From positions 1-64,000 of the forward strand of contig NZ_JBHUER010000006.1 of assembly GCF_042681025.1 (NCBI RefSeq): DNA of 64,000 bases. The letters run 5' to 3'. How positions within the stretch are numbered: position 1 is the first letter of the stretch; every line of letters begins with the position of its first letter. Shown piece by piece: positions 48,206 to 56,526 of this stretch. The position numbers were made by a program, and so were the translations under genes. The notes below the pieces were generated by a model. That model was not told the DNA's origin. It searched no databases and saw only the letters and a list, made by a program, of their open reading frames with translations. Source of the stretch: Methylopila henanensis (GTDB lineage: Bacteria > Pseudomonadota > Alphaproteobacteria > Rhizobiales > Methylopilaceae).

Positions 48206-49309
48206 ATGACTGCGACCGCGAGCCTTTTCGACGACCGAGACGCGCCCGATCCGGCGCGGCGCATCGCCGTCGCGGCTCACGAGATCCGCACCCCGCTCGG
48301 CGGAATCCTGGCGCTCGCCGAACTGCTGCTCGCCGAGGAGCTGTCGGAGACCGCCCGCGGCCACGCCAGCGCGCTGAAGGCCTCGGCCGAGCACCTGCTC
48401 GGCGTCGCCAGCACCCTGCTCGGCGTCGCGGAGCGCGCGCCCACGGTCGGCGAGCTCGACGTCGACGCCTTCCTCGCGCGCGTCGCGCCGCCGATTGCGG
48501 CGCGGGCCGCGCTCCAGCGCGTCGGCTTCCGCGTCACCCGCGGGGCGGGCGTGCCCGATCACGTGCTGGCCGACGAGGGCGCGCTGCGCCAGATCGTGGA
48601 CAATCTCGCGGACAACGCCCTCCGCGCCACCGAGCGCGGCGCGATCGAGCTCGCGCTCGAACGCGTCGAGGGCGACACGGCGTCGGTGACGCTGCGGCTT
48701 TCGGTGCGTGACACCGGCCGCGGCCTCGGGGACGAGCCCCAACGCCTGTTCGAGCCCTTCGTGCAGGGCCCCGAATCCCGCGGCGCGGCCGGACTCGGGC
48801 TCGCGCTCGTCGCCGAGCTCGCGGCCTCGATGGACGGGCAGGCGGAGGCCGCGAACCGTCCCGCCGGCGGCGCGGAGGTCGGCGTCGTGCTGCGCCTCGG
48901 CGCGGCCCGGCCGGCGCCCGCAGGCCCCTCCCCCCATGTGCTCGTCGCCGAGGACAACGCGATCAACCGCCGCGTCATCGGAACGCTGCTCGACCATTTC
49001 GGGCTGAGCTACGACATGGTGACGGACGGCGAGGCGGCGGTGACCGCGGTCGCGCGCGGCGGCTACGACCTGGTGCTGATGGACGCCACCATGCCGCGCC
49101 TCGACGGCCTCGCCGCGACGCGCGCGATCCGGGCGCTGCCGGCGCCGGCGAGCGGGATCCGCATCGTCGGCGTGACGGCGCGCGCGTTCGACGACGAGAT
49201 CGCGGCGTTCGAGCGCGCCGGGGTCGACGCGGTGGTGGTCAAGCCGCTCTCGGTCGCCGAACTCTGGGGCGCGATCGCGCCGGCCGCCCCGCGCGCCAAG
49301 GCGGGCTGA
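48206..49309 (+). CDS. Soluble hybrid histidine kinase with receiver domain
   Basis: A 367-aa HisKA-HATPase-REC protein with almost nothing before the phospho-acceptor: H25 lies in AVAAHEIRTPLGG. The ATPase domain (about 100-235) has N-box IVDNLADNALRAT, G1 DTGRGLG and a G2-like GAAGLGLALVAEL. The receiver (about 243-360) has D293 in LVLMDATMP, preceding acidic VAEDN and K346 in VVKPL, all intact. No PAS, GAF or membrane sensor is present, so it must sense through a partner or act as a downstream phosphorelay protein. ATG 48206 is used, without a strong ribosome-binding site. It is divergent from the AEC gene and converges on pheT. Confidence 0.9.
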   Translation: MTATASLFDDRDAPDPARRIAVAAHEIRTPLGGILALAELLLAEELSETARGHASALKASAEHLLGVASTLLGVAERAPTVGELDVDAFLARVAPPIAARAALQRVGFRVTRGAGVPDHVLADEGALRQIVDNLADNALRATERGAIELALERVEGDTASVTLRLSVRDTGRGLGDEPQRLFEPFVQGPESRGAAGLGLALVAELAASMDGQAEAANRPAGGAEVGVVLRLGAARPAPAGPSPHVLVAEDNAINRRVIGTLLDHFGLSYDMVTDGEAAVTAVARGGYDLVLMDATMPRLDGLAATRAIRALPAPASGIRIVGVTARAFDDEIAAFERAGVDAVVVKPLSVAELWGAIAPAAPRAKAG

Positions 49310-49323
49310 CGCCCGCCGCGGCG

Positions 49324-51744
49324 TCAGCCGCGCAGCGTCGCCCCGGTGGCCTTCGCGACCTGCGCGACGATGCGGGCCGAAATCTCCTCGATCTCGGCGT
49401 CGGTCAGCGTCTTCTCGCGCGGCTGCAGCGTCACGGCGAGGGCGAGCGAGACCTTGCCCTCCGGCACGCCGGGCCCCTCGTAGCGGTCGAACAGATCGAC
49501 CCGCGTGACCAGCTTGCGCTCGGCCGCCTGAGCGGCGCGGATCAGCTCGCCCGCGGCCACGTCGCGATCCACCACGAAGGCGAAGTCGCGCGACAGCGGC
49601 TGGAACGCCGAGCCCTCGAACGGCGGCTTAGCGCGCGTGGGCTTCGCCTTCGGCTGCGGCAGCGCGTCGAGGATCAATTCGAAGCCCACGAGCGGACCGG
49701 AGACGCCGAGCGCGGCCAGCGTACGCGGATGCAGCTCGCCGAAGGCGCCGAGCACGACCTTGGGGCCGAGCTGCAGCGCGGCGGAGCGGCCGGGATGGAA
49801 CCAGCCGGGCGCCGCCCCTTGCGCGATCTGCACCGCAGAGGGCTGCAGCCCGAGATTGGCGAGCACGCCCAGCGCGTCGCCCTTGGCGTCGAACGCGTCG
49901 ACGGGCAGCGTCGCCTCGCCCCAGTGCCGGCCGGCGCCCCGCGCCTTCGCGGTTCCGCGCCTCAGGCCGGTCGCGGCGATCTTCTGGTCGTCCGGACGGT
50001 CGCCCCAGAACACCTGTCCCACTTCGAACAGCGCAGTGTCGGGGAGGCCGCGGTCGGCGTTGCGCTGGGCGGCGGCGATCAGGCCCGGCAGCAGGCTCGG
50101 CCGCATGTCGGACAGGTCGGCCGCGATCGGGTTGGCGAGCGCGAGCTCGGGCTTCGCCCCGCCGAAGGTCTCCGCCTGCGTCTTCGAGACGAAGGACCAG
50201 GTCACGGCCTCGACCAGCCCGCGCGCGGCGAGCGTGCGGCGGGCGACCCGGGCGCGGCGCTGGGCGGGGCTGAGCTTCGCGCCGCCGACGCTGGCGCCCG
50301 CCGGCAGCGGCGTCGCCTCGACGCGATCGAGCCCGACGATGCGCACGACCTCCTCGACGAGATCCGCCTTGCCCGACACATCCGGGCGCCAGCTCGGCAC
50401 GGCCACCTTGAGATGGTCGCCCTGGCCGGTCACCCAGAAGCCGAGCAGCGTCAGCGGCGCCTTCACTTCGGCCGCCGTCACCGCAAGACCCGCGAGGCGC
50501 TTCACCTCGGAGACGGGGAAGTCGATGATCAGGTCGCGCTCGGGAACGTCGCCGGCGGTCGTGATCTCCGAGGGCTCGCCGCCGCAGATGTCGAGGATGA
50601 GCCCCGTCGCGAGTTCGAGGCCCGGCAGCGCGAAAGCCGGGTCGACGCCGCGCTCGAAGCGGTGGCGGGCGTCGGAGTGGACGTTCAGCGTGCGGCCGGT
50701 GCGGGCGATGTTGAGCGCATCCCACAGAGCGCTCTCGATCAGCACGTCGGTGGTGGCCTCGTCGCAGCCCGTGGCCGCGCCGCCCATCACGCCCGCGATC
50801 GACTGCACGCCGGCGTCGTCCGCGATCACGCACATGCTCGCGTCGAGCGCATAGGTCTTGCCGTCGAGCGCGACGACGCTCTCGCCGGCGCGGGCGCGCC
50901 GCACGACGAGGTCGCCCGTCACCTTGGCGGCGTCGAACACATGCAGCGGGCGGCCGCGGTCGAAGGTCAGGTAGTTGGTGACGTCGACCAGCGCGTTGAT
51001 CGGCTTCTGGCCGATGCTGCGCAGCCGGCGCTGCAGCCAGTCCGGCGATGGGCCGTTCTTGACGCCGCGCACGAGGCGCAGGCCGAAGAAGGGCGACAGC
51101 GGCTCCGTGTCGCCGAACTCGAAACGGACCGAGGTCGGGCAGGGAAACGCGCCACGGACCGCGCGGACCGACGGTTCGATCAGTTCGCCGATTTCGGCGG
51201 CCGCGAGGTCGCGGGCGACGCCGTGGACGCCGAGGCAGTCCGGCCGGTTCGGCGTCACGGCGATCTCGATCACCGGGTCGTCGAGCCCGATGAACGGCGC
51301 GAACGGCCGGCCGACCGGCGCGTCCGCGGGCAGTTCGAGAATGCCCTCGCTCTCCTCGGAGAGCCCGAGCTCCTTTGCCGAGCACAGCATGCCGCCCGAG
51401 GCGACGCCGCGGATCTCGGAGGCGCCGAGCTTCACCCCGGACGAGGGGATCACCGTTCCGGGCGCGGCGAACACGACCTTCAGCCCCGCGCGGGCGTTCG
51501 GGGCGCCGCACACCACCTGCAGCGGCGCGCCCTTGCCGATGTCGACCGAGCAGACCTGCAGCTTGTCGGCGTTGGGATGGCGCTGGGCGTCGAGGATGTG
51601 GCCGACGACAAAGGCCGACAGTTCTCCGGCCTTGTCCTCGACGTGCTCGACCTCCAGCCCGACGCGGGTCAGCGTGTCCGTCACCTCCACGAGGTCGGCG
51701 TCGCCGGAGAGATGCTCTTTCAGCCAGGAGAGGGAGAACTTCAT
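49324..51744 (-). CDS. pheT: Phenylalanine-tRNA ligase beta subunit
   Basis: The non-catalytic beta chain of the alpha2-beta2 PheRS, carrying the editing and tRNA-binding domains. It is 806 aa: an N-terminal EMAP-like tRNA-binding fold (VGHILDAQRHPNADKLQVCSVDIG), the B3/B4 editing domain, two B5 domains (core-type) and a C-terminal anticodon-binding FDX-ACB domain (PFEGSAFQPLSRDFAFVVDRDVAAGEL). ATG 51744 (MKFSLSWLKEHL) is the family start. It lies 132 nt downstream of pheS, with a REP-like palindrome in the gap. Confidence 0.97.
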   Translation of the reverse strand: MKFSLSWLKEHLSGDADLVEVTDTLTRVGLEVEHVEDKAGELSAFVVGHILDAQRHPNADKLQVCSVDIGKGAPLQVVCGAPNARAGLKVVFAAPGTVIPSSGVKLGASEIRGVASGGMLCSAKELGLSEESEGILELPADAPVGRPFAPFIGLDDPVIEIAVTPNRPDCLGVHGVARDLAAAEIGELIEPSVRAVRGAFPCPTSVRFEFGDTEPLSPFFGLRLVRGVKNGPSPDWLQRRLRSIGQKPINALVDVTNYLTFDRGRPLHVFDAAKVTGDLVVRRARAGESVVALDGKTYALDASMCVIADDAGVQSIAGVMGGAATGCDEATTDVLIESALWDALNIARTGRTLNVHSDARHRFERGVDPAFALPGLELATGLILDICGGEPSEITTAGDVPERDLIIDFPVSEVKRLAGLAVTAAEVKAPLTLLGFWVTGQGDHLKVAVPSWRPDVSGKADLVEEVVRIVGLDRVEATPLPAGASVGGAKLSPAQRRARVARRTLAARGLVEAVTWSFVSKTQAETFGGAKPELALANPIAADLSDMRPSLLPGLIAAAQRNADRGLPDTALFEVGQVFWGDRPDDQKIAATGLRRGTAKARGAGRHWGEATLPVDAFDAKGDALGVLANLGLQPSAVQIAQGAAPGWFHPGRSAALQLGPKVVLGAFGELHPRTLAALGVSGPLVGFELILDALPQPKAKPTRAKPPFEGSAFQPLSRDFAFVVDRDVAAGELIRAAQAAERKLVTRVDLFDRYEGPGVPEGKVSLALAVTLQPREKTLTDAEIEEISARIVAQVAKATGATLRG

Positions 51745-51767
51745 CGGATCGAACCTAGAGCCTTGCG

Positions 51768-51872
51768 GCGTCATCCCGGCCAAGCGGAGCGCAGAGCCGG
51801 GGTCGTCGTCAGGAACAAGCGCTTATCGGCGAACGATCCCGGCCCGGCCTTGCGGCCGTCCGGGACGATGCG
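51768..51872. repeat. REP-like palindromes between pheS and pheT
   Basis: Two hairpin units are seen: CCCGGC (51775-51780) with GCCGGG (51796-51801), and TCCCGG (51837-51842) with CCGGGA (51860-51865), plus an inner GGCC/GGCC loop. The GTCATCCCGGC...CCGGGACGA wording matches the Rhizobiales intergenic palindrome family. Its location inside a two-gene operon suggests it modulates mRNA stability between pheS and pheT. Confidence 0.65.
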
Positions 51873-51876
51873 CGCG

Positions 51877-52968
51877 TCAGGAGGACAATCCGCCCGCAAG
51901 CGTCGGGAAATCGAGCGGGCGGAAGCCGTAGTGCTGCAGCCAGCGGACGTCGGCCGAGAACAGGTCGCGCAGGTCCGGCATGCCGTATTTGAGCATCGCG
52001 ATGCGGTCGATCCCCATGCCCCAGGCGAAGCCCTGGTAGACGTCCGGATCGACGCCGCAGTTGCGCAGCACGTTGGGATGCACCATCCCGCAGCCGAGGA
52101 TCTCGAGCCAGTCGTCGCCCTCGCCGATGCGCACCTCGTTGGGCAGCTTGCGACAGCGGACGTCCACCTCCATCGACGGTTCGGTGAAGGGGAAGAACGA
52201 CGGGCGGAACCGGAGCTCGACCGACGGCACCTCGAAGAAGGTCTTGAGGAACTCCTCCAGCACCCAGCGCAGGTGGCCGAGATGGGCCTCCTTGTCGATG
52301 ACGAGGCCCTCGACCTGATGGAACATCGGCGTGTGCGTCTGGTCCATGTCGAAGCGATAGGTGCGGCCGGGGCAGATCACCCGGATCGGCGGCTGCGCGC
52401 TTCGCATGGTGCGCACCTGCACGGGGCTGGTGTGCGTGCGCAGCAGCAGGCGCTCGCCGTCCGCCTTCTCCGGCAGGAAGAAGGTGTCGTGCATCTCCCG
52501 CGCCGGATGGCCCACAGGGAAGTTCAGCGCGGTGAAGTTGAGCTCGTCGGTCTCGATGTCCGGGCCTTCGGCGACCGAGAAGCCCATGGCGGAGAAGATC
52601 GCGGTCAGCTCGTCCATCACCTGGCTGACGGGATGGATGCGGCCGGTCTCCAGCCCGCTCTCGCGCACGGGGAGCGAGACGTCGAGCCGCTCGGAGGCGA
52701 GCCGGGCGTCAAGCGCGGCGTCTGCGAGCGCCGCCTTCCGCTCGGCCAGCGCCGCCGCCACGCGGTCGCGCAGGGCGTTGAGCGCCGGACCGAAGGTCTT
52801 GCGTTCGTCCGGGCTCATGGAGCCCAGCGTCTTCAGCTTCTCGGAGACGGAGCCCTTCTTGCCGAGCGCCGCGACGCGCACGGCTTCCAGCGCGGCTTCG
52901 TCGGCGGCGCCGGCGACCTGCGCCAGCACGTCGGCTTCAAGGGCATTGAGACTGTCGAGATCGGTCAT
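51877..52968 (-). CDS. pheS: Phenylalanine-tRNA ligase alpha subunit
   Basis: The catalytic chain of PheRS. It is 363 aa with an N-terminal coiled-coil arm (about 1-90) and a class II core: motif 2 RTHTSPVQVRTM...VICPGRTYRFDMDQTHTPMFHQVEGLVID and motif 3 GFAWGMGIDRIAMLKYG. The specificity region PSFFPFTEPSMEVDV is intact. ATG 52968 (MTDLDSLNALEADVL) is used; the upstream in-frame codons translate a palindromic repeat and are spurious. It lies after rplT on the same strand. Confidence 0.97.
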   Translation of the reverse strand: MTDLDSLNALEADVLAQVAGAADEAALEAVRVAALGKKGSVSEKLKTLGSMSPDERKTFGPALNALRDRVAAALAERKAALADAALDARLASERLDVSLPVRESGLETGRIHPVSQVMDELTAIFSAMGFSVAEGPDIETDELNFTALNFPVGHPAREMHDTFFLPEKADGERLLLRTHTSPVQVRTMRSAQPPIRVICPGRTYRFDMDQTHTPMFHQVEGLVIDKEAHLGHLRWVLEEFLKTFFEVPSVELRFRPSFFPFTEPSMEVDVRCRKLPNEVRIGEGDDWLEILGCGMVHPNVLRNCGVDPDVYQGFAWGMGIDRIAMLKYGMPDLRDLFSADVRWLQHYGFRPLDFPTLAGGLSS

Positions 52969-53030
52969 GCGACGCCGCTTCCGTTCGGGACGGCGTCGCG
53001 CCGACGGCCATCCCACCCGCGGCGCCATCC

Positions 53031-53108
53031 TCCGGTTTGACCGGAGGACCCATGTCGGGCCCAGAGCTCTACGCCTGAGATGGATGGTCCGGTCAAGCCG
53101 GACCATGA
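53031..53108. repeat. REP-like hairpin pair between rplT and pheS
   Basis: CCTCCGGT (53031-53038) pairs with ACCGGAGG (53042-53049), and ATGGTCCGG (53086-53094) pairs with CCGGACCAT (53100-53108). Such GGTCCGGTCAAGCCGGACC units are another intergenic palindrome type of Rhizobiales. They separate the ribosomal-protein genes from pheST and may act as processing or partial-termination sites. Confidence 0.65.
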
Positions 53109-53152
53109 CGAGGTTAGTTCTGAAGACGGGCGTCCATGACGCCCGGTTCAGT

Positions 53153-53527
53153 TCACGCCGAGGCGGCTTCCTGCGGAAGCGCGTCCTTGGCCTTGGCGGC
53201 GATCACGGCGAAGGCCGCCGGCTCGTGGATCGCGAGATCCGAAAGCACCTTGCGGTCGACCTCGATGCCGGCCTTGGCCAGGCCGTCGATGAAGCGCGAA
53301 TAGGTCAGGCCGTGCTCGCGAACCGCGGCGTTGATGCGCTGGATCCAGAGCGCGCGGAAGGTGCGCTTCTTGTTCTTGCGGTCGCGGTAGGCGTACTGCA
53401 TCGACCGATCGACGGCCGCCTTGGCGGCGCGGATCGTGTTCTTGCGACGGCCGTAAAAGCCCTTCGCGGCGTCGAGCGTCTTCTTGTGCTTGGCGTGGGA
53501 CGTGACGCCCCGTTTAACGCGAGCCAT
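53153..53527 (-). CDS. rplT: 50S ribosomal protein L20
   Basis: An early-assembly 23S rRNA-binding protein and, in several bacteria, an autorepressor of its own operon. It is 124 aa, with the basic N-terminus MARVKRGVTSHAKHKKTLDAAKGFYGRRKNTIRAAK and the C-terminal globular domain (WIQRINAAVREHGLTYSRFIDGLAKAGIEVDRKVL). It lies 55 nt after rpmI. Unlike in many bacteria, infC is not adjacent. Confidence 0.97.
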   Translation of the reverse strand: MARVKRGVTSHAKHKKTLDAAKGFYGRRKNTIRAAKAAVDRSMQYAYRDRKNKKRTFRALWIQRINAAVREHGLTYSRFIDGLAKAGIEVDRKVLSDLAIHEPAAFAVIAAKAKDALPQEAASA

Positions 53528-53582
53528 GGGTCAAATCTCTCAGAGTCAGGTGTTCGGGAAAGCGCTTCGAAACAGCAGGGCG

Positions 53583-53780
53583 TCAGCCGTAGGGCAGGAA
53601 CGTCCGGACGATCCGCGCGTCCTGCGGCGTCAGGATGGTCGTGCCGCGCTGGTTGCGGATCTGCTTGTTGGTGCGCTTGATCATCCCGTGGCGCTTGCCG
53701 GCCTGGGCGGAGATGACCTTGCCGGTCGCGGTGAAGCGGAAGCGCTTCTTCGCCGCCGACTTGGACTTGATCTTGGGCAT
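53583..53780 (-). CDS. rpmI: 50S ribosomal protein L35
   Basis: A small 23S-binding ribosomal protein of 65 aa with the invariant opening MPKIKSKSAAKKRFRFTATGKV and end TILTPQDARIVRTFLPYG. ATG 53780 has GAGAG upstream. It is the first gene of rpmI-rplT-pheS-pheT, behind a clear promoter and a leader of about 130 nt. Confidence 0.97.
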   Translation of the reverse strand: MPKIKSKSAAKKRFRFTATGKVISAQAGKRHGMIKRTNKQIRNQRGTTILTPQDARIVRTFLPYG

Positions 53781-53917
53781 TTCGCTCTCCGATGAGGAGA
53801 AGCCTCCGGCGATCGGCCCGCCCCCCGCGAGGGAGGCCGGCCAGGCCCGAGGCTTCGAGCAGTTAAAAGGGCGCGCCACGGCAGCCCATAACCGGCCGGG
53901 CCCGCGCGGAAGCCGGG

Positions 53918-53946
53918 CTTATACGCGGGCTCCCGTTCGTTTGCAA
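53918..53946 (-). promoter_or_regulatory. Promoter of the rpmI-rplT(-pheST) operon
   Basis: On the minus strand TTGCAA (53946-53941), a 17-nt spacer and TATAAG (53923-53918) form a strong promoter, with a start near 53911. The leader of about 130 nt includes GC-rich inverted repeats and could host L20-type autoregulation, which is inference. The -35 lies immediately after the stop of the upstream acvB-like gene. Confidence 0.65.
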
Positions 53947-53950
53947 CGGC

Positions 53951-54733
53951 TCACGCGCGCTTCAGCGTCGCCGCCACGGCGTGGGCGAGGGCGTTGTAAT
54001 CGCCGTCGAAATGATGACCGCCCGGCGTCTCGATCAAGCGCACGCGCGACGGGTCGAGCGATGGGCACAGCGTGCGGCCCTCCGCCTGCTCCTCCTCGCC
54101 GTAGACGCAGACGATCGCCGGGCGCTCCGGGGCCTGCGCGACGCGCGCCACCTCGGCCGCGGTCGACTGCGGGTAGCCTTGGATCCGCGCGACGATCTTG
54201 GCGACGCCCATCGCGAGATCCGCCGTGTCGGACAGGCCGAGCATGGCGACGGCGCGCACGGCGGCGCGGTCGGCCGGCGGAAGCCGGTTGTAGGCCACCG
54301 GCGCCGTGTCGGCGCCGAAGGAGTAGCCGACCAGCGCCACGTCCTCGACGCCCCAGACGCGGCGGGCGGCTTCGATCATGCGGCCGACGTCGGCCCCCAC
54401 TTCGTCCGGGGACCGCGGCGCGAGAAAATAGCGCAGGCTGTCGAGACCGAGCGTCGCGATCCCTTCGGCGGCGAAACCCGCGGCGAGCTTGCGGTTGAGG
54501 TCGGCCCATCCGCCGCTTCCCGTGACCAGGATCACGGCGGCGCGGGGCGGCCCCGCGCGGGGCGCGACCGCCACGACGGGGAGGTCCGCGATCTCCGGCA
54601 GCGTTTCGCCCGGCGGCAGCGCCGCCTCCGCGAAGCCGGGAAACCAGTGATGAAAGGTCCGGGCGAGGACCGGCGTCGCCGCGAGGGCGGCGCCGGCGAA
54701 GGCGAGGCTGATCAGGGCGCGGCGCGGCGTCAT
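53951..54733 (-). CDS. AcvB/VirJ-like periplasmic hydrolase
   Basis: A 260-aa exported protein: a signal peptide (about 1-25, ALISLAFAGAALAATPVLA) and then a single VirJ/AcvB alpha/beta-hydrolase domain with DLPVVAVAPR, VTGSGGWADLNRKLAAGFAAEG, the nucleophile motif VGYSFGAD and a late GHHFDGDY His region. In Agrobacterium AcvB hydrolyses lysyl-phosphatidylglycerol in the periplasm and works with LpiA; VirJ is a type IV secretion-associated relative. No lpiA gene is visible next to it here. Membrane-lipid turnover is the inferred role. Confidence 0.85.
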   Translation of the reverse strand: MTPRRALISLAFAGAALAATPVLARTFHHWFPGFAEAALPPGETLPEIADLPVVAVAPRAGPPRAAVILVTGSGGWADLNRKLAAGFAAEGIATLGLDSLRYFLAPRSPDEVGADVGRMIEAARRVWGVEDVALVGYSFGADTAPVAYNRLPPADRAAVRAVAMLGLSDTADLAMGVAKIVARIQGYPQSTAAEVARVAQAPERPAIVCVYGEEEQAEGRTLCPSLDPSRVRLIETPGGHHFDGDYNALAHAVAATLKRA

Positions 54734-54807
54734 CGGCGAGGTCCCGCAGGCGATCCGGAAGCGCGACGTCGCGCGCGGATTGCGGCGCGATCAGGGCCGC
54801 GATCCGC

Positions 54808-55305
54808 TCACCGCGGCAGGGCTGTCACCGCGATTCCGACGGTGCGCGACGGCGAGCCGCTGATCTGGACCGTCGCGGGTCCGTCCTGGAGCTGGAAGCG
54901 GACGGATTTGCGCGCCCCCTCGCAGTCGAGCACACCGGAGAACCCCGCCTCGTCCAGGCGTTTGCCGGCCTGCACCACGTCGATCCAGACCCGCTCCGTC
55001 GTGGTGATCTGGTAGACGCCGGTTCTGGCTTCGAAGCGCAACGCGCCGGCCGGCGCCGCGGCCGCCGCCGGTTTGCCCGGCGGCAGCTCGAAGCCGGCCT
55101 TGGCGGCGTCCGTCAGCACCAGGCGCACGGCGGCGGGGCGGGAGAGATCGAGCCGCGCGCCGGTCTCGGCCATGGGCGCGGCCGCCAGCAGCGCCTTGTC
55201 CGGCTCGATCGGCCAGGCGAAAGCGCCGCAGCCGCCGGTCTCGGCGGCGAGAGCGGGAGCGGCCGCGAGGGCGAGAACGGCGACGGCCGTCGAAAGGCGC
55301 GTCAT
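54808..55305 (-). CDS. Exported hypothetical protein, 165 aa
   Basis: A signal peptide is clear (MTRLSTAVAVLALAAAPALAAE). The mature part begins GGCGAFAWPIEPDKALLAA, a Cys-Trp-containing segment that recurs in alphaproteobacterial uncharacterised exported proteins; an Ala/Pro linker and a beta-rich half (YQITTTERVWIDVVQAGKRLDEAGFSGVLDCEGARKSVRFQL) follow. There are two cysteines, possibly disulfide-linked. No function is assigned. Its start overlaps the stop of the molbindin gene by 4 nt (ATGA), so the two are translationally coupled. Confidence 0.75.
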   Translation of the reverse strand: MTRLSTAVAVLALAAAPALAAETGGCGAFAWPIEPDKALLAAAPMAETGARLDLSRPAAVRLVLTDAAKAGFELPPGKPAAAAAPAGALRFEARTGVYQITTTERVWIDVVQAGKRLDEAGFSGVLDCEGARKSVRFQLQDGPATVQISGSPSRTVGIAVTALPR

Positions 55306-55508
55306 TCGACGGCGACCAGCACGTCGGAGGCCTTGATCACGACGTAAGCCTCGGAACCGACCACGAGGCCGAGGTCGTCCACGGCGGCGTTGGTGATCGA
55401 GGACGTCACGACCTGCCCGCCGATGTCGACTTTCACATGCGCGGTCGTCGCGCCTCTGGTGACCTCGACGACCTTGCCCTTGAACTGGTTGCGAGCGCTG
55501 ATCTTCAT
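55302..55508 (-). CDS. Molbindin (Mop domain, molybdate-binding)
   Basis: A 68-aa single Mop (TOBE-type) domain: MKISARNQFKGKVVEVTRGATTAHVKVDIGGQVVTSSITNAAVDDLGLVVGSEAYVVIKASDVLVAVE-like throughout, with the conserved SARNQFKG start and VVIKASDV end. Molbindins form hexamers storing molybdate or tungstate in the cytoplasm. No modABC or modE gene is adjacent; the neighbour is a coupled exported protein. ATG 55508 has GGAACG upstream. A link to the Moco-related MOSC protein 49 kb away is only thematic. Confidence 0.9.
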   Translation of the reverse strand: MKISARNQFKGKVVEVTRGATTAHVKVDIGGQVVTSSITNAAVDDLGLVVGSEAYVVIKASDVLVAVE

Positions 55509-55634
55509 GGGGCGCGTTCCTTCGCTGGCCGGGTGGCCGCGGCCGCCGGCGCATCTGTGACGGGACGAGCGACGTCGCCGCTGGGATGCGCGGCGGAAGA
55601 GAAGGCGTCCAGCGACGCGGCCGGCGGGCGTCGT

Positions 55635-56444
55635 TCAGGGCGTCGCGGCGATCATCGTCCGCAGGAGCGCCCCCACCGGGTGGCCGGAGTCCAGCATGAG
55701 GCGGAGGCTCAGGGCAAGCGCGACGACAATCACGAGCGGCCGCACCAGCCTGACGCCGTGCTTCAGCGCGAGGCCGGCGCCGAGCCTTGCGCCGACGAGC
55801 GTGCCCGCCGCCATGGCGAGGCCGGCCGACCACACCACGTGGCCCGCCAGGATGAACACGATCAGCCCCGCGAGGTTGGACGAGAGGTTCAGGAGCTTGG
55901 TGCGCGCCACCGCCTTCACCGCGCCGAGGCCCGCGAGCGCCACCAGCCCGATCATGTAGAACGAGCCGGCGCCGGGCCCGAACACGCCGTCATAGACGCC
56001 GATCGGCGCGGCGACGCCCACGGCGAAGGCGAGCGGCGTCATGCGGGCGCGGCCGTCGAGATCCGCGAGCGCCGGGCCGAAGGCGAAATAGAGCGCGACC
56101 GCGACCAGCAGGAACGGCAGCCCGGTCCGCATCGCCTCGACAGGCGCGAAGGAGACCAGCGCGGAGCCCAGGACGGCGCCGGCGAAGGCGAGCCCAGCCT
56201 GCAGCCACAGCGTGCGGGACCGCATCTCCAGCATGCCGGCCTTCGCGAAGCGCGCGGTCGCCGCGGCGGTGCCGATCGTGCCCTGCAGCTTGTTGGTCGC
56301 CACCGCCGACACCGGATCGAGCCCGCCGAGCAGCAGCGCCGGCACCGTCACCAGCCCGCCGCCGCCCGCGATCGCGTCGACGACGCCCGCGAGCAGGCCG
56401 ACGAGCGCGAACAGTCCGAGCGTCTCGATGGACAGCGAGATCAT
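55635..56444 (-). CDS. TauE/SafE-family permease (TSUP)
   Basis: A 269-aa inner-membrane protein with about eight hydrophobic segments and the family signatures FALVGLLAGVVDAIAGGGGLVTVPALL and GVYDGVFGPGAGSFYMIGLV. TSUP members export sulfite, sulfoacetate or other organic anions; the substrate cannot be read here. ATG 56444 is used, because the upstream frame (Arg/Pro-rich) lacks family similarity. It sits 82 nt after ggt on the same strand. Confidence 0.88.
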   Translation of the reverse strand: MISLSIETLGLFALVGLLAGVVDAIAGGGGLVTVPALLLGGLDPVSAVATNKLQGTIGTAAATARFAKAGMLEMRSRTLWLQAGLAFAGAVLGSALVSFAPVEAMRTGLPFLLVAVALYFAFGPALADLDGRARMTPLAFAVGVAAPIGVYDGVFGPGAGSFYMIGLVALAGLGAVKAVARTKLLNLSSNLAGLIVFILAGHVVWSAGLAMAAGTLVGARLGAGLALKHGVRLVRPLVIVVALALSLRLMLDSGHPVGALLRTMIAATP

Positions 56445-56526
56445 GGGTCGACGGCGGAGCTTGCGCCGGCGCGGCGCGGGACGGGGCCCGAGGCATAGAC
56501 CCGCGGAGCCGAAAACGCGACGGCCT

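Noticed and set aside
51877..53106. Longer pheS start beginning MVRLDRTI
   Set aside because: The 46 extra codons translate a palindromic intergenic repeat; the family start MTDLDSL at 52968 is clear.
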